Assembly: GCA_036873755.1 (NCBI GenBank)
Contig: JAVTVY010006821.1
Location: forward strand, 1-64,000
Reading direction: 5' to 3'
Source of the DNA: Hanleya hanleyi
Lineage: Eukaryota > Mollusca > Polyplacophora > Lepidopleurida > Hanleyidae
DNA length: 64,000 nt
The notes beneath the pieces were generated by a model. The model searched no databases. It was not told the DNA's origin and saw only the letters and a list, made by a program, of their open reading frames with translations. Below are positions 22,716 to 33,639 of the stretch, piece by piece (position 1 is the first letter of the stretch; every line of letters begins with the position of its first letter). The position numbers and the translations under genes are program-made.

Positions 22716-23097
22716 CTGAAAATATGAACACATAAAAATACAATCCTGAAATACATGTGGGTCCTAGAAAGGCCTATATAACCCCATCAAAATGCCGCTC
22801 AAATTCTTCTGATTATATTGTATCCTTGCAAATTAATAGCAAGAAAATGGTATTTTGACATTCTCAGATTTCAACAAAATTCATCAGGTAGTACTGAATA
22901 CATCACATAAATAAAAATACAATGGACGATTCTACATAATAATTTGATGTTAGGTAGCTTGGGCCCATGCAGATCTCGGAGTAACGTACGTCCTGGCCTT
23001 TGTGACATCATCTGTCGGCAAGGCGGGGTAATGGACTCCCGCAATCCACCTCAACTGATGCAGTGATAAACACCTGAGGTGACACCGTTTGAACCAT

Positions 23098-23143
23098 TAG
23101 CTCAACATAATTATTTTATTAGCTCAACATAATTATTTTATGT
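23098..23143. repeat. 22-bp tandem duplication in SCNM1 intron
   Basis: ATTAGCTCAACATAATTATT plus TT is present twice head to tail without change. Confidence 0.85.
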
Positions 23144-23589
23144 CACACTGCCTGTCGCCATTTGCATGCCGATCAAAACCATGTGCTCTGTAGTGTAGAC
23201 CGTACACGTACAACTTGAACATAGGATGTTCTCATATAACTTCCGCAGATCAAATTACTCATGGTTTTATTCTGTTTCCAAATATATAGATCATCAACCA
23301 CCTTAGATAAAAATTATGTGTCATTATTTCAAAGAAAAATCAATGTTATCATCGGAGTGACTATGGTGGATGTTAAAAGATAAAAACAACAAGAATGCAT
23401 TCATGAGTTATGACTTGGGTTTTCAGACTGATTCTTCCATATTTGTGTATTCAAGCTCAACTGAGAACAACAGTAGGAACCATCTCTCTCGGAAAACTCT
23501 TTACCGAGAAAAAAAAGATTAAAAAAAATAATAATGAATGCGAAAAAAACCACACACATGTATGGACTGTTTCAGATAAGTATTCTCAC

Positions 23590-23690
23590 CATTGCAATAT
23601 CAGTGGATCCGTTCTTCAGGAACATTTCATGTCTTCTCTTCCATACAAGTTCTTCCGTTTCCCGTTTTCTGGCTTTGTGGTATTCAATAC
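23590..23690 (-). CDS. SCNM1: SCNM1 charged helix exon
   Basis: Acceptor TTTATTGCAG. Encodes the stretch after the finger, IEYHKARKRETEELVWKRRH and EMFLKNGSTDIAM, a charged helix as in the human protein. Donor GTGAGA; phases 1 in and 0 out fit the neighbours. Confidence 0.85.
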
Positions 23691-24049
23691 CTGCAATAAA
23701 TGGGGGAAAATAATAATTAGTATAAAATGTCTGTAACACATGGGAGAAAATTAATTAATATCCAATGTATGTAACACAATGTAATATAAACGCAAACAAT
23801 TTTCATAAATAAAATGCTACAACGGACAGTAAAGAAAACCGAAAGAACAGATGTACAAACAGTATGACAACATCAAGGGAGACATGTTCACAGGATATCA
23901 CATCAAGGGAGACAAATGTTCACAGCATATCACATCAGGGGAGACAATTCTTGGTCAAATTAATGGAGAATATATTTTCTTCCAAGAATATATTTGAAAG
24001 AAAAAGGACAAATTCATACAAAAGAACAAGACCTGTATGATGGAAATTC

Positions 24050-24151
24050 CCCTGTGAAACTGTAGATGTATTGGTGTGAACAATGTGTATAACTGATTCA
24101 CCCTGTGAAACTGTAGATGTATTGGTGTGAACAATGTGTATAACTGATTCA
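24050..24151. repeat. 51-bp tandem duplication in SCNM1 intron
   Basis: CCCTGTGAAACTGTAGATGT and the following 31 bases to GATTCA are repeated exactly once more from 24101. Just left of it (23875-23945) a 30-bp unit around CATCAAGGGAGACA repeats three times less perfectly. Confidence 0.88.
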
Positions 24152-24832
24152 TAGTGACTACTTTGTTTCAAACTAATGAGGGACTTGCTGATAATTCCAA
24201 CACTGAGATACACACAGGGTGGAATGGTGGAAACATATGAGCATATGTTCCTTATTTTGGATTCACTGATATTGACATTTTTAACCATGCATTCCTTTGC
24301 CTTATGTTTACCTCAAGTTAATGTTCATTCAGTCTGTGGTTCTGAACTGAAATTGAATAGATTCAAAGTTTATTTTAGACCCTTTCACAAGGGCAAGGAA
24401 CTCAGTGAGCTAAAGATAATGGTTTGCCTGTGTCCCTGGAGGACATTCAAGCGATTCAGACTGTTTGATATCACCCTCCTTCCTCACCCTCTCTCCATAA
24501 ATGCAAAATTTAACCTGGTGTACAAAGGGAATATTTTTTTACTTCTTTGGACTCCTAGTGATACATACATGATGCTTGAATTACCTCTAAGATTACAAAA
24601 ACATGCACAGCATGACCAGTGTCCATCTATCATGATGGAGTGACCATGTAAATCCAATCCAATACCTTACAACCCCTGTCCTTTACAACCAGTCCAAACG
24701 AAAGTCAGGACATTTAAACTGACCCATATTCATTTCCAAAGTCTTGTGCTAGTGATGATGGTTGCATTCATCACATTGAGTCTTGGCATCAGCGAGAATG
24801 GTAGAAATGGATAAAAAGAGTGGAGTACTTAC

Positions 24833-24921
24833 TGGCAAGGTGTTTCTTCCCAGATCGATGGATAGCCAACATATTGATAGTGTCAAACACAGGTCTGTGA
24901 TTACAAACTGTACAGGCAAAT
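24833..24921 (-). CDS. SCNM1: SCNM1 zinc-finger exon
   Basis: Acceptor TTTCTTCAG. Encodes the C2H2 (matrin/U1-like) finger: two Cys in ACTVC and two His in AIHRSGKKH, ending HLA plus one base. Donor GTAAGT. The finger is complete and no ligand is lost. Confidence 0.93.
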
Positions 24922-25013
24922 CTGAAGAAAAGTCAAAGACCAATTATTTCATCTTAGCTCAAACTCAGATTATTCTCCAAGGAACATTTTCTATGAATTC
25001 AACATGTCATTAC

Positions 25014-25084
25014 CTTCCACTGCTCATTAGAAAGGCTTCATCTTCGGGTATATTCTCTGCAAATAATTCATCCACTCGTCTCTT
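25014..25084 (-). CDS. SCNM1: SCNM1 coding exon (second in family order)
   Basis: After acceptor TTGTACATTGCAG it reads KRRVDELFAENIPEDEAFLM and SSG, matching the human segment that starts at the KRRV motif. Phase 0 in, phase 2 out (donor GTAATG). The preceding exon with the start codon is not identified. Confidence 0.9.
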
Positions 25085-27560
25085 CTGCAATGTACAAGGA
25101 GAAAGTAACAATACAGACTGGTGACCATGTCTAATACAGGCTTCAGTTGCGGAACAAAGGATATTACCAAATTTGTCTTCCACCAGTCAGTGAGCTCTGA
25201 AGCCAGCATTCAATCAATCAAAATAAATTTCATTTGCCTCATGTGGGCAGTTCTAAGCCCAATGGGCAAAAGCCGTATTCTTGGAAATTATTTATTGCTT
25301 CAGGAATTTGCACTATGTATAATGCTTCATGAAATAAGGTATTCCATGGAAATAAGCCATTCAATGTGATAATTTGGGATGTGCCTGCTTAACAAAGAGC
25401 GGCTGAAGGGCACCACCACATTTGTACATGAAAGTGAGACTCTATGGGCTGTGACTTTGTTCTTGTTTCATGTGACATAACAGAGGCGACGACATTGGTA
25501 GCATCACATTTTCACTACAACACTATTAACGTTACTTCCACTCAACTCGGACGTCATTCTCCCTCAACTAATTTTACCTCAACTCTGACGTATCTAATGG
25601 CATGGGTTTCTACACTTTGTTAGCATGAAAAAGAAAAAGAAAAAAAAGCTCTCTATCTCCGACATAAAATGGATTATTCCCGTAAAACATGTCAATTCAC
25701 AAAAGAAAAATGATCACGCTTGAAATGTACAGCAGAAAACATGTTTAGGATAGTTCTCCTTCTAATTATGTTGTCACTACAAAGATAATACCAGTGCATT
25801 CAATACAAAAGATGTGGTCACATGTATATGAATATCCAATTAACCTCTATATGTATGTTGGAAATTTGTATTACACCAACTATCCTGGAATTAGATTCTG
25901 TGATTGCCACTTCCTATTGTGGATTTTGGCCCATGCAGATAATCAACATGACCAAATCTACTGACATAACTAGCAATGCCATTTATTTACCAAATCGTGG
26001 ATTGGCTGTTTGTCATTGTTGTGTGTTGACTCGACTAGCACAATTTTTGGCCCACAAAAGCAATCTAGAAAACAGAAATTTGGCATATTGGGACATTTTT
26101 GGAACAAGGAAGCTTGCTATTTAAAATGGGCTATGAAAATAGAAGAGAAGAGGACGTTCGTCTTAAACTAATATGGCTAACAGAGTTGTTTCCCTGGACA
26201 GAAATGTGATTTGGTATTCAACTATGAGATGTTCTGAAAATTTAATATTAATGCCGAAATTTGCCAAAATTTAGCCAAAGCTAATATTAATATTATGAAG
26301 ATTCCTTCGTGTACACATCGTACGAGACAGTGCATTATCATGGTAAGATCGTTGTTGATAGAGGCATGTGTCTGACCAGGAGGGAGGAGTGCACGGACAG
26401 ACAAGTACGGTAGTACTGTTTGCGCATATTGAGAAGAAATGAAGTTATTATTCATATGAACAGAAGAATTTCAGACAACAATGCCCACGACATTTCCAGT
26501 ACGAGGATTTGGTAATCAGATCAAACTCACTCAAACCTGTTGAAAAAGTTTTAAGTTTGCAAAAATATCGTGCTGTCCACAAATCTAACTTCAAATTTTG
26601 TTTCTTTCCTCGTCTTACTGACTGCCATACAATATAAAGCTTGACTGTCTATGAAAAGTAGTCTTTTGTGCTGGTTGACTCAGTCACTGACAGTGATGTT
26701 ATTCTATAGGGCCATGCAGTTTGTTTGCCTGACCAGGTCTTATCAGACAGTTGCTGCCTTTTGTTTCTCACTGGCCGGGACAAGGATGGGAATATACACA
26801 TCAAAGGAGAAAGCCAAGTTACCAGTATATTCATGATATAGTGTCCATGACCAAGTGTCATGATATATCGTCCAATGATCATATTGCCCAAAGACGTTTC
26901 ACCCATAGGTGGAGAAAATTCACCCAATTGTGAGACAGTTCGTTCAAAGGAATTTTTACACAGTAAATCAAAGCAAAAAGCATGCGATATATTAGAGGAG
27001 TTTCCTTATTATACGAAAAAAGGATCTACGAAATAAATTATCATCTTCTCTTGAGAAACTATAAGGCATCCAAAGGAATTTTTCACTCACTTTTGGCAAG
27101 TTGGACAAAGACTAATCAAACTAGAGGCCACGGCCACACTTGATCCCATCGGCCTAGTGTGAACTTGCCGTCCCTTTCACATGAGCAATATAAATCTCCG
27201 GTATAAACAGATCAAGGGCATTCAATAAGGAGAAACAGAAGTAGTTGGAGGAAAAACAGTCCTGTTTATTTGTATGGAAAGTTGGCTAGAGACAACTAGA
27301 TATAAAAGGGGTGGGCACCCACCAACCACCCGCTCTGATAAGAGGAGCATTAAAGTGGCTCTCAATTATGTGCAAGGAAATGTTCACATGTATTGTTGGT
27401 TAATGTATAATGTTAAAGGCATAGTACGATAGGCCCAGGTGTATTATACAGAAGATGGAATTGTGGCAAACCTTGGTATTGGGTGCATGGATGTGATACT
27501 GAGGTAGAGAGGTACTCCGGATTGTTGGAACTCAGTTAGTCCATGTCCGTTTTCTTTTCT
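25085..27560. other. Intergenic / SCNM1 5' region, no exon recognised
   Basis: The missing SCNM1 start exon should be in this direction, but no ATG followed by the expected leader and a donor was found. A segment at 26841-26935 (minus strand TTTGGGCAATATGATCATTG) is repeated at about 31590-31690 (plus), so an unclassified dispersed repeat is present. Confidence 0.4.
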
Positions 27561-27566
27561 CAGGAG

Positions 27567-27920
27567 TTACAGATGATCTACAGTTTTGTTGAGGCTGACC
27601 CACACAGGTTTGTGATAACTGTAGTAAGTCTCAAGTGTTCCAGCAGAAAGTATAGGTTGGTTGCAATAGATGTGGTCAATGGTTGTGCTGTTGTCCATTG
27701 TAAAGTTGCTGATCTTCTGTGTGAAGCCGAGTTGTGAAACCATGTATTTCTCTATCACCTGTCGGTCTGAGTGCATTGATATCTGGGATATATGCTTGTG
27801 CAAAGATTGCGCGTTTTGGAAGAGAACCGTTAGCACCTGTGGACTGTGTTGTAGATTTGGTGAATGAACGAACTGGTACTGTTGTTGACGCAGGCGCTTA
27901 GCTACTGTGCAAAGTTTCAC
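27567..27920 (-). pseudogene. Endonuclease-domain fragment of a transposable element
   Basis: The minus strand reads LTVLFQNAQSLHKHI early and TTIDHIYCNQPILSAGTLET then YYSYHKPVWVSL late. The first resembles the opening motif (N-x-RSL) and the last the closing motifs (DHI... and SDHKP) of exonuclease-endonuclease-phosphatase domains carried by LINEs and some Helitrons. The catalytic centre between them is deleted, and the final SDH has become SYH. A remnant only. Confidence 0.5.
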
Positions 27921-28251
27921 TGTTGAGCAAGCTTACTTTCCCTTGCACAGAAAAGAACAAACCGAACACTGTCGGAGCGTTTTATTCAAGTAAAGTGACG
28001 TTCGACCAGTTCACAGCTAAGAGATGTCAGCGCGGCACACTGCCACAAGTGACATGGACGAAATAAGCAAATTCAAGTGCATTTACTTGCATATGTCAAG
28101 GGGAGGTAATCACCTCCCAGCATAAGATATTAAAACAATTATATTCAATATTAAAACAGAATGATCGATTTGAGGACTGGGACCGGGAGAGAATACCCCA
28201 GGTAGAAATTTAGAAAATGTTCCCAATTTCCGACTAAATCTTGTGAAATTA

Positions 28252-28280
28252 GGGAGGAGGGGGGAGGGGGGAGGGGGAGG
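28252..28280 (+). repeat. G-tract run, possible G-quadruplex
   Basis: Runs of 3, 2, 6, 6, 5 and 2 guanines separated by single A bases. The spacing fits an intramolecular quadruplex on the plus strand. Confidence 0.7.
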
Positions 28281-28344
28281 ATGTTAGTCAAACATTGGTG
28301 TTCAGATCAAACCATCTTCTTGTAAGACTGAATTGTTCGTGGGG

Positions 28345-29395
28345 CTTTTGTCCGGGCACCCTTTTACACAGACCCAAAAATCGTCACACATGTACCCAAT
28401 TTCAATAGGCTTGTAAATTTACCACACAATATGCTACCAAATTTGAAGTGTGTAGCTGCAATGGTTTGGTTTCTAAAGCATTAACTTAATTCTGTGGATA
28501 TTTTCCATTTGTTGCCATGGAAACTGCAAAAACACCAAGCACACAATAATGCTACCAAATTTGAAGTGTCTAGCTGCAACGGTTCTGTTTCTAAAGCATT
28601 AACCTCATTCTGTGGATATTTTCCATTATGTTGCCATGGAAACAGCAAAAACACCCAAATTTACCCAATTTCAATAGCCTTGTGCTCTACCACCCAACAT
28701 TGCTGTATACCACATTTGAAGTCTCTAGCTGCAACGGTTCGGCTTTTAGAACGTTCACGTCGTCATGTGGATATTTTTTGTTATGTTGCCATGGAAACCA
28801 CAAAAATCAACAAAATGCGCCCAATTTCAATAGGCTTGTGCTTTACCATGCAACAATGCTGTATACCAAATTTGAAGTCTCCAGCTGCAACGGTTCGGAT
28901 TTTAGAGCATTGACGTATTATGTGGATATTTTTCGTTCTGTTGCCATGGAAACCACAAAAATCACCAAAATGTCCCCAATTTCAATAGGCTTGTGCTTTA
29001 CCATGCAACAATGCTGTATACCAAATTTGAAATCTCCAGCTGCAATGGTTCGGCTTTTAGAGCATTCACGTCGTAATGTGGATATTTTTCGTTATGTTGC
29101 CATGGAAACCACAAAAACCACTAAAGTGTCCCCAATTTCAATAGGCTTGTGCTTTACCACCCAACAATGCAGTATACCAAATTTGAAGTCTCCAGCTGCA
29201 ATGGTTCACCTTTTAGAGCGGTCACGTCGTTATATGGATATTTTTCGTTATGTTGCCATGGAAACCACAAAAATCAACTAAATGTGCCCAATTTCAATTG
29301 GCTTGTGCTTTACAGTCCACCCAACGATGCAGTATAGCAAATTTGAAGACTCTAGCTGGAACGGTTCACCTTTTAGAGTGGTCACGTCGTTCATC
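28345..29395. repeat. Tandem repeat, unit about 156 bp, 6-7 copies
   Basis: GTTGCCATGGAAAC occurs near 28510, 28631, 28784, 28941, 29095 and 29252, giving periods of 121 then 153-157 bp. Each unit also has CCCAATTTCAATAGGCTTGT, CCAAATTTGAAGT and AGCTGCAACGGTTC. The unit length is not a multiple of three, so the long open frames across it move between frames from copy to copy. The array stops at a GCCGGACAG repeat at about 29400-29420. Confidence 0.88.
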
Positions 29396-29717
29396 CAGCC
29401 AGCCGGACAGCCGGACAGACTTCAGACTTCTTTATTTAGCTAATCACAGCGCCCAACAGATTGAGCAGAACAATTACAGTACAGTAATGATTAGAATGAT
29501 TCACCGTATTGAAACCAAATCAGCTTGACGACATGATCCCATCCGGCATATGCCGATGGGATAAAAAGGAGTGAAATCTTCTTTTTTTTTGACAGAAATT
29601 AGTTCAGGTAACAGAGATTGGATTATAATCTGTTTTTCCTCAGATCCATTATCTTGAAGAACAGTTACAATTGGACTGGATGCATGTGTAAGTACAATCA
29701 TTCACAATCAAAGTCCA

Positions 29718-30760
29718 AGCTTCCTCTAACCCTTCATGCACAGGACAGATAATTTCGGACAGATTGTCTGGCTGGGGTCAGAGAGTTCTCTACACCAGCA
29801 AAGCGTGACAACTGGGTTGCAAGACCTCATCCCAGTAAAAATTATTTAAAAAAAAATATTTTGGTCATACTATAACAATTAACTCACATATATTTATTAA
29901 TGAACAATTTCCCTTCATTGTCAACCCAATTTTAAAGAGATCTGTTATATTCTTCACCTGTTACATTGCTAAAGGTGAACTGTAAAGCTTTAATTTCTTT
30001 TCTGAAATGTTGCTTACATACATCTTGTGTTATGTGATATAACTGTTATACGATTTTGTCGAATATATTTTGCTAATTTGTACTAATAACAATATTAAAG
30101 TTATCCTTTTATAAATCCATATTGAAAACTTACATCGCTTGTCTCTCTTTGCTTGTGGAATGTTGTGACGTTATATAGGTCTCCTTCATTCAAGTTTTAG
30201 TTAATGTATCAATTTACATGACATCATGCTACATCAGGTGAATGAGTGAGGACCCCTATAACATCATTGCGTTCCAAAGAAAATGGAAGGCAATCAATGA
30301 CGTTTTTGAAAGTTGTGACTCCCGTTTTCTGATGGTATAAGTTGTGACTTATTGTATACTCGGAAGAAGAAAATAATCCACAGGACCACAAAAATATTAC
30401 CACACATAAACAACTATAACTACAGAGGCCTTGATTTCTGACATTTTAGCAGAACATTAAAAAGCTTGGCAGTTCACCTTTAACAATATTATTTATTTGG
30501 AATGAGGTAGACATTAAAGGAGCTAAAACAAGTGAAGAATATAAAGGATCTTGTTAAAATTGAGCTGACAATAAAGGAAAATAAATCAGTAATGAGTATA
30601 TCTGAGTTAAGTGTTTTAGAAAAGACCAAATATTTAAAAAAAAAGCTTTTTAGCGGGATGATTTCTCGCAAAATCGGCACTGCTTAGGGAAGAGAACTGA
30701 CCCCAGCCAGACAATCTGACAGAAATTATCCATTGTGTGCCTGAAGGGTTCCAGGAAGCT
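29718..30760. mobile_element. About 1.04-kb inverted-repeat element
   Basis: AGCTTCCT near 29718 and its complement near 30753-30760 mark the ends. The arms include ATAATTTC, CAGATTGTCTGGCTGGGGTC and extend roughly 110-120 bp with mismatches. The interior is AT-rich and noncoding. No clear target duplication was seen. Confidence 0.65.
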
Positions 30761-31019
30761 CGCGGACTAACACAATCAGTGTAACAGTTTCACCAGTCGT
30801 CTCCCATGAGTATGAAGGGAGATAATCATGAGTAATCGCTCTTGCACAAAAGAGCTTATTGGCAATTCTGTGCGTTGTTGGACCTTGGACCAGTTGTGAA
30901 ACCCTAATCAACTAAAAAAAAGTTGGAAAATATTATTTCAATGTAAAGAGCATTACTGAACACAGTTCCAACATGCATCCACCCTGGACTTAGTAGATCT
31001 GTCTGCTAAAGGAGAAGAG

Positions 31020-31550
31020 ATCTATTAGCTTCAGATCATTTAGTAGGCAAACATCTACCAGAAAATGTAGCACACAATCTTCCTCGGCTGACAAATCAGT
31101 CAACCAAGTGTAAAATCACATACCTTAAATACTTGGGAAGGGGCGGGTAATCTTTACAACCATGAACATCTCAACAGATACCCTTTTCTGGGTCTTTTCG
31201 AAGTTAGGCAGACACGCATGCATGCACTAACCAAAAGACAGCTAATGTTGTGGTGCGTAGACATTATTTAGCTGAGAACGTAATGTCAATGATAGTCATA
31301 TGTGTGTGTGTCTATGCGACAACATTCGGAAGTTGAGAAGGACTCAAGGAGGAAACAAAACAGGTGCGACAAAAAAAGCTCCAGGAAAGAGCTGTTGAGC
31401 TGTTCATGGTTGTAAACATTACGTGCTCCTTCCCAAGTATTTACGGTATGTGATTTGATACTTGGTCGCCCGATTTGTCAGCCGAGGAAGATCATGTGCT
31501 ACATTTTCTGGTCGATGTCAGCCTCCTAAATGAAACGATTTGAAGCTAGA
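31020..31550. mobile_element. About 0.5-kb element with long inverted ends
   Basis: The left arm (31024-31185) and right arm (31390-31548) are inverted copies over about 130-150 bp, sharing GATCTTCCTCGGCTGACAAA and AAATACTTGGGAAGG. The right arm matches the sequence next to the gag-like ORF at 1456-1557, so this could be a nonautonomous relative of that retroelement. Confidence 0.7.
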
Positions 31551-32589
31551 TCTTTTCTTGGGTGAACGAGTATGTGCGAATGAACTGAATAACTATTTGG
31601 GTAAATCATCTCAACCTTTGAACGATACATCATTGGGCAATACGGTCATTGAACGACATGTCATGTATCCCTTGGCCATTGAGCAGAGGGAAAAGGCGAC
31701 ATGGAAATGGAATGCATACCCTTAGAGTACCTAGAAGGCTTTTGTCATCACCATCTCTCTTAAAAGACATCTTTAAAGTTCTATAATGCAAGTATTCGAT
31801 TTGATCTATTCGATTTGAGCTGGGAGTTGACTTTGGGCAGCTGCTGATACACAGTCACAGGTTGAATAGCACCACCCGTATGACAACACTGACATGTGTC
31901 ACTGTCCACACTCCTCGCAGAGTTGGTACGGTAACACGCACTCTGCAGACACCACTCACTGCCAGTACTTCATAGAAGGTTTATCCTCTATCTGATCCCA
32001 ACATTCTCTCAGACACACATAAAGACATTTAAAGATGCATTAACGATGCCAGGCGGGTGGGTGTTGGGGCTATCAAGAACTATTATTCAAATTCATGGTG
32101 AGCCGATCTAAAAAACGGAGCGAAAATGTTAAGTCGAAGATCGCGCGAGATTTCGTTAGGCGACGAGAAACATCCGGGTAATTTTTGCGCGAAGAAATTG
32201 CGCAGACGAACTAATTTGAGAGTCCGTATATTCTTGATTGGGATTCCTCGGAATTTTTCCCTCTGTGTAAGTATTGTGTGTTTCCCAGAGAACAGATGTT
32301 GAGTAGGAATGTTGATTGAATCTTTAAGTTTTCGCCTACAAGTGTCTCCTATATCAAAACGATAATTTTGGGGGTTTATAGAAGGAGGAAATACATTCAG
32401 GTCAGACCTGCCATATTCATCGAAATGTTGGAAAGGTGCCAAACCCCGATTATCATTTTTACAGTTTTGAATGTTGACAGATGTAAGGAACGACAATTAT
32501 TAGAATGGATATCGTCATGTTATTTGCTATCTTTCACACAGTGACACACAATTCATACGGTCCAGTAGAAATACTGATTGCGGTGATGA

Positions 32590-33060
32590 GATAGATAGAT
32601 AATTTTATTGCTATTGTTATGCCCATAGGGCTAAAAAGCAGATACATGAACATACATTTAAAATACACATGTAGACAATACACATGAAAGACAGAAATTT
32701 ACACATATTTGACAAGACATTTATATTACATTTACATAGACACCATTGATGGTAAATGAAGACAATACACACACAAAACAAGCCATACATGTATGTATGA
32801 TTGACATAAACAAGAACCATACATATTTCACAGAGCTTTACAAGAAGTATTTGTACAAACAACATGGACGGTACATATAAAGACAAATGCAATAAAGAAA
32901 GTCTTTCACACATACTTAAAACACACATACACATGTAATAATAATACTTAGGGCATGCATTTAAAATATGATGTGTCTAAGTGTGAATTTTTTGACAAAA
33001 ACGTGATAAAAATTATACAACCCAGATCAAGTGACAACCTGTATTTACTAAAATTCAAAG
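32590..33060. repeat. AT-rich tail after GATA repeat
   Basis: GATAGATAGATAATTTTATT followed by TGCCCATAGGGCTAAAAAGC opens a 350-bp CA/TA-rich stretch with many ACATACA and ACACATG words. A short tandem repeat next to a dispersed sequence is a common 3' end of LINEs; no coding part is attached. Confidence 0.35.
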
Positions 33061-33084
33061 CCTACCCTGATAAAAATAAATAAA

Positions 33085-33160
33085 TGGATAGTTAGCACCA
33101 AGATTTGAACCGTGCTACTGCAAAACTGCAGTCAATTCCTTTCACCCACCTCATTGAGAT
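33085..33160 (-). repeat. Possible tRNA-like SINE head
   Basis: On the minus strand GGTTCAAATCTTGG forms a good RNA polymerase III B box, 40-60 bases after a weak A-box-like TGGGTGAAAGG. It does not fold into a full tRNA and no CCA or flanking duplication is seen. Confidence 0.3.
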
Positions 33161-33220
33161 ATGCTTTCTGTCTCACATTACGATGCAATGGGATTTGCAG
33201 CAATACATCCGATGATCAGT

Positions 33221-33634
33221 AGCCAAGTTGATAGGCCTATGGCTTCGTTTGTTCCTTCACTACGAAATGATCGATGATGCCTGAATGAACTTACAGGTAC
33301 ACTCCGGTATCGCATCATTATCTTAGTACGGCCGGTCACGTGCGCATGATACACTGCTGATCACGTGACAAGTACAAATATAATGGCGAAGTATTCAACC
33401 GATTGTTGATGTTTGAAGACTGATTGCAGACCGTGAGACGGATGAGCTCTTCATGGCAATCAAACTCTTTGCCGAACTCGATAAAACAAATCGACAGAGA
33501 GCTGGGAGGGGTTGTTTTATTGCCGGATAGAGCCGAACGACCCACAGAGCCGTGTGATCCCGGAGTGTACATGTAAGTTCTTTGAGAGGCATCATGGCGT
33601 AGTAAAGGAACGAACGAAGCCATGTCAACTTGGC
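33221..33634. mobile_element. 0.41-kb inverted-repeat element
   Basis: Arms of about 85 bp: 33221-33311 and 33548-33634 share AGCCAAGTTGA, ATGGCTTCGTT, GATGATGCCT, AACTTACA and GTACACTCCGG in opposite orientation. The loop is about 235 bp and noncoding. The segment just left (33172-33215) resembles one end of the element at 63431-63850. Confidence 0.7.
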
Positions 33635-33639
33635 TATAC

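Larger units (their letters stand above)
21408..25084 (-). other. SCNM1: SCNM1 gene (sodium channel modifier 1 homolog), 5' end missing
   Basis: Five coding exons on the minus strand join in phase: 25014-25084, 24833-24921, 23590-23690, 22111-22715 and 21575-21662, giving 317 codons plus stop. SCNM1 is a small zinc-finger protein associated with the minor (U12-type) spliceosome. Family marks seen: KRRVDELFAENIPEDEAF, the zinc finger C-x2-C-x14-H-x5-H (FACTVCNHRPVFDTINMLAI), and the C-terminal GWKKDRGGNWVKDEDVEFDS with an acidic end. The protein is longer than the human form (230 aa), mainly from a low-complexity middle that includes ten prolines. The first coding exon (about 17 codons expected) was not found upstream. 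The gene is convergent with RSPH14 and divergent from CNOT4. Confidence 0.9.

Noticed and set aside
24176..24643. 155-codon plus-strand frame within SCNM1
   Set aside because: Lies in an SCNM1 intron on the other strand, overlaps a tandem duplication, and has no recognised motif.
28494..29337. Long open frames (139 and 217 codons) across 28.5-29.3 kb
   Set aside because: They lie in the 156-bp tandem repeat and differ in frame from unit to unit; no start context or splice sites support a gene.
32083..32496. 137-codon minus-strand frame
   Set aside because: No recognisable motif, no splice support, no repeat partner in the window; left unannotated.
33085..33160. True tRNA gene
   Set aside because: A B box is present on the minus strand but no cloverleaf can be drawn; kept only as a weak SINE head.
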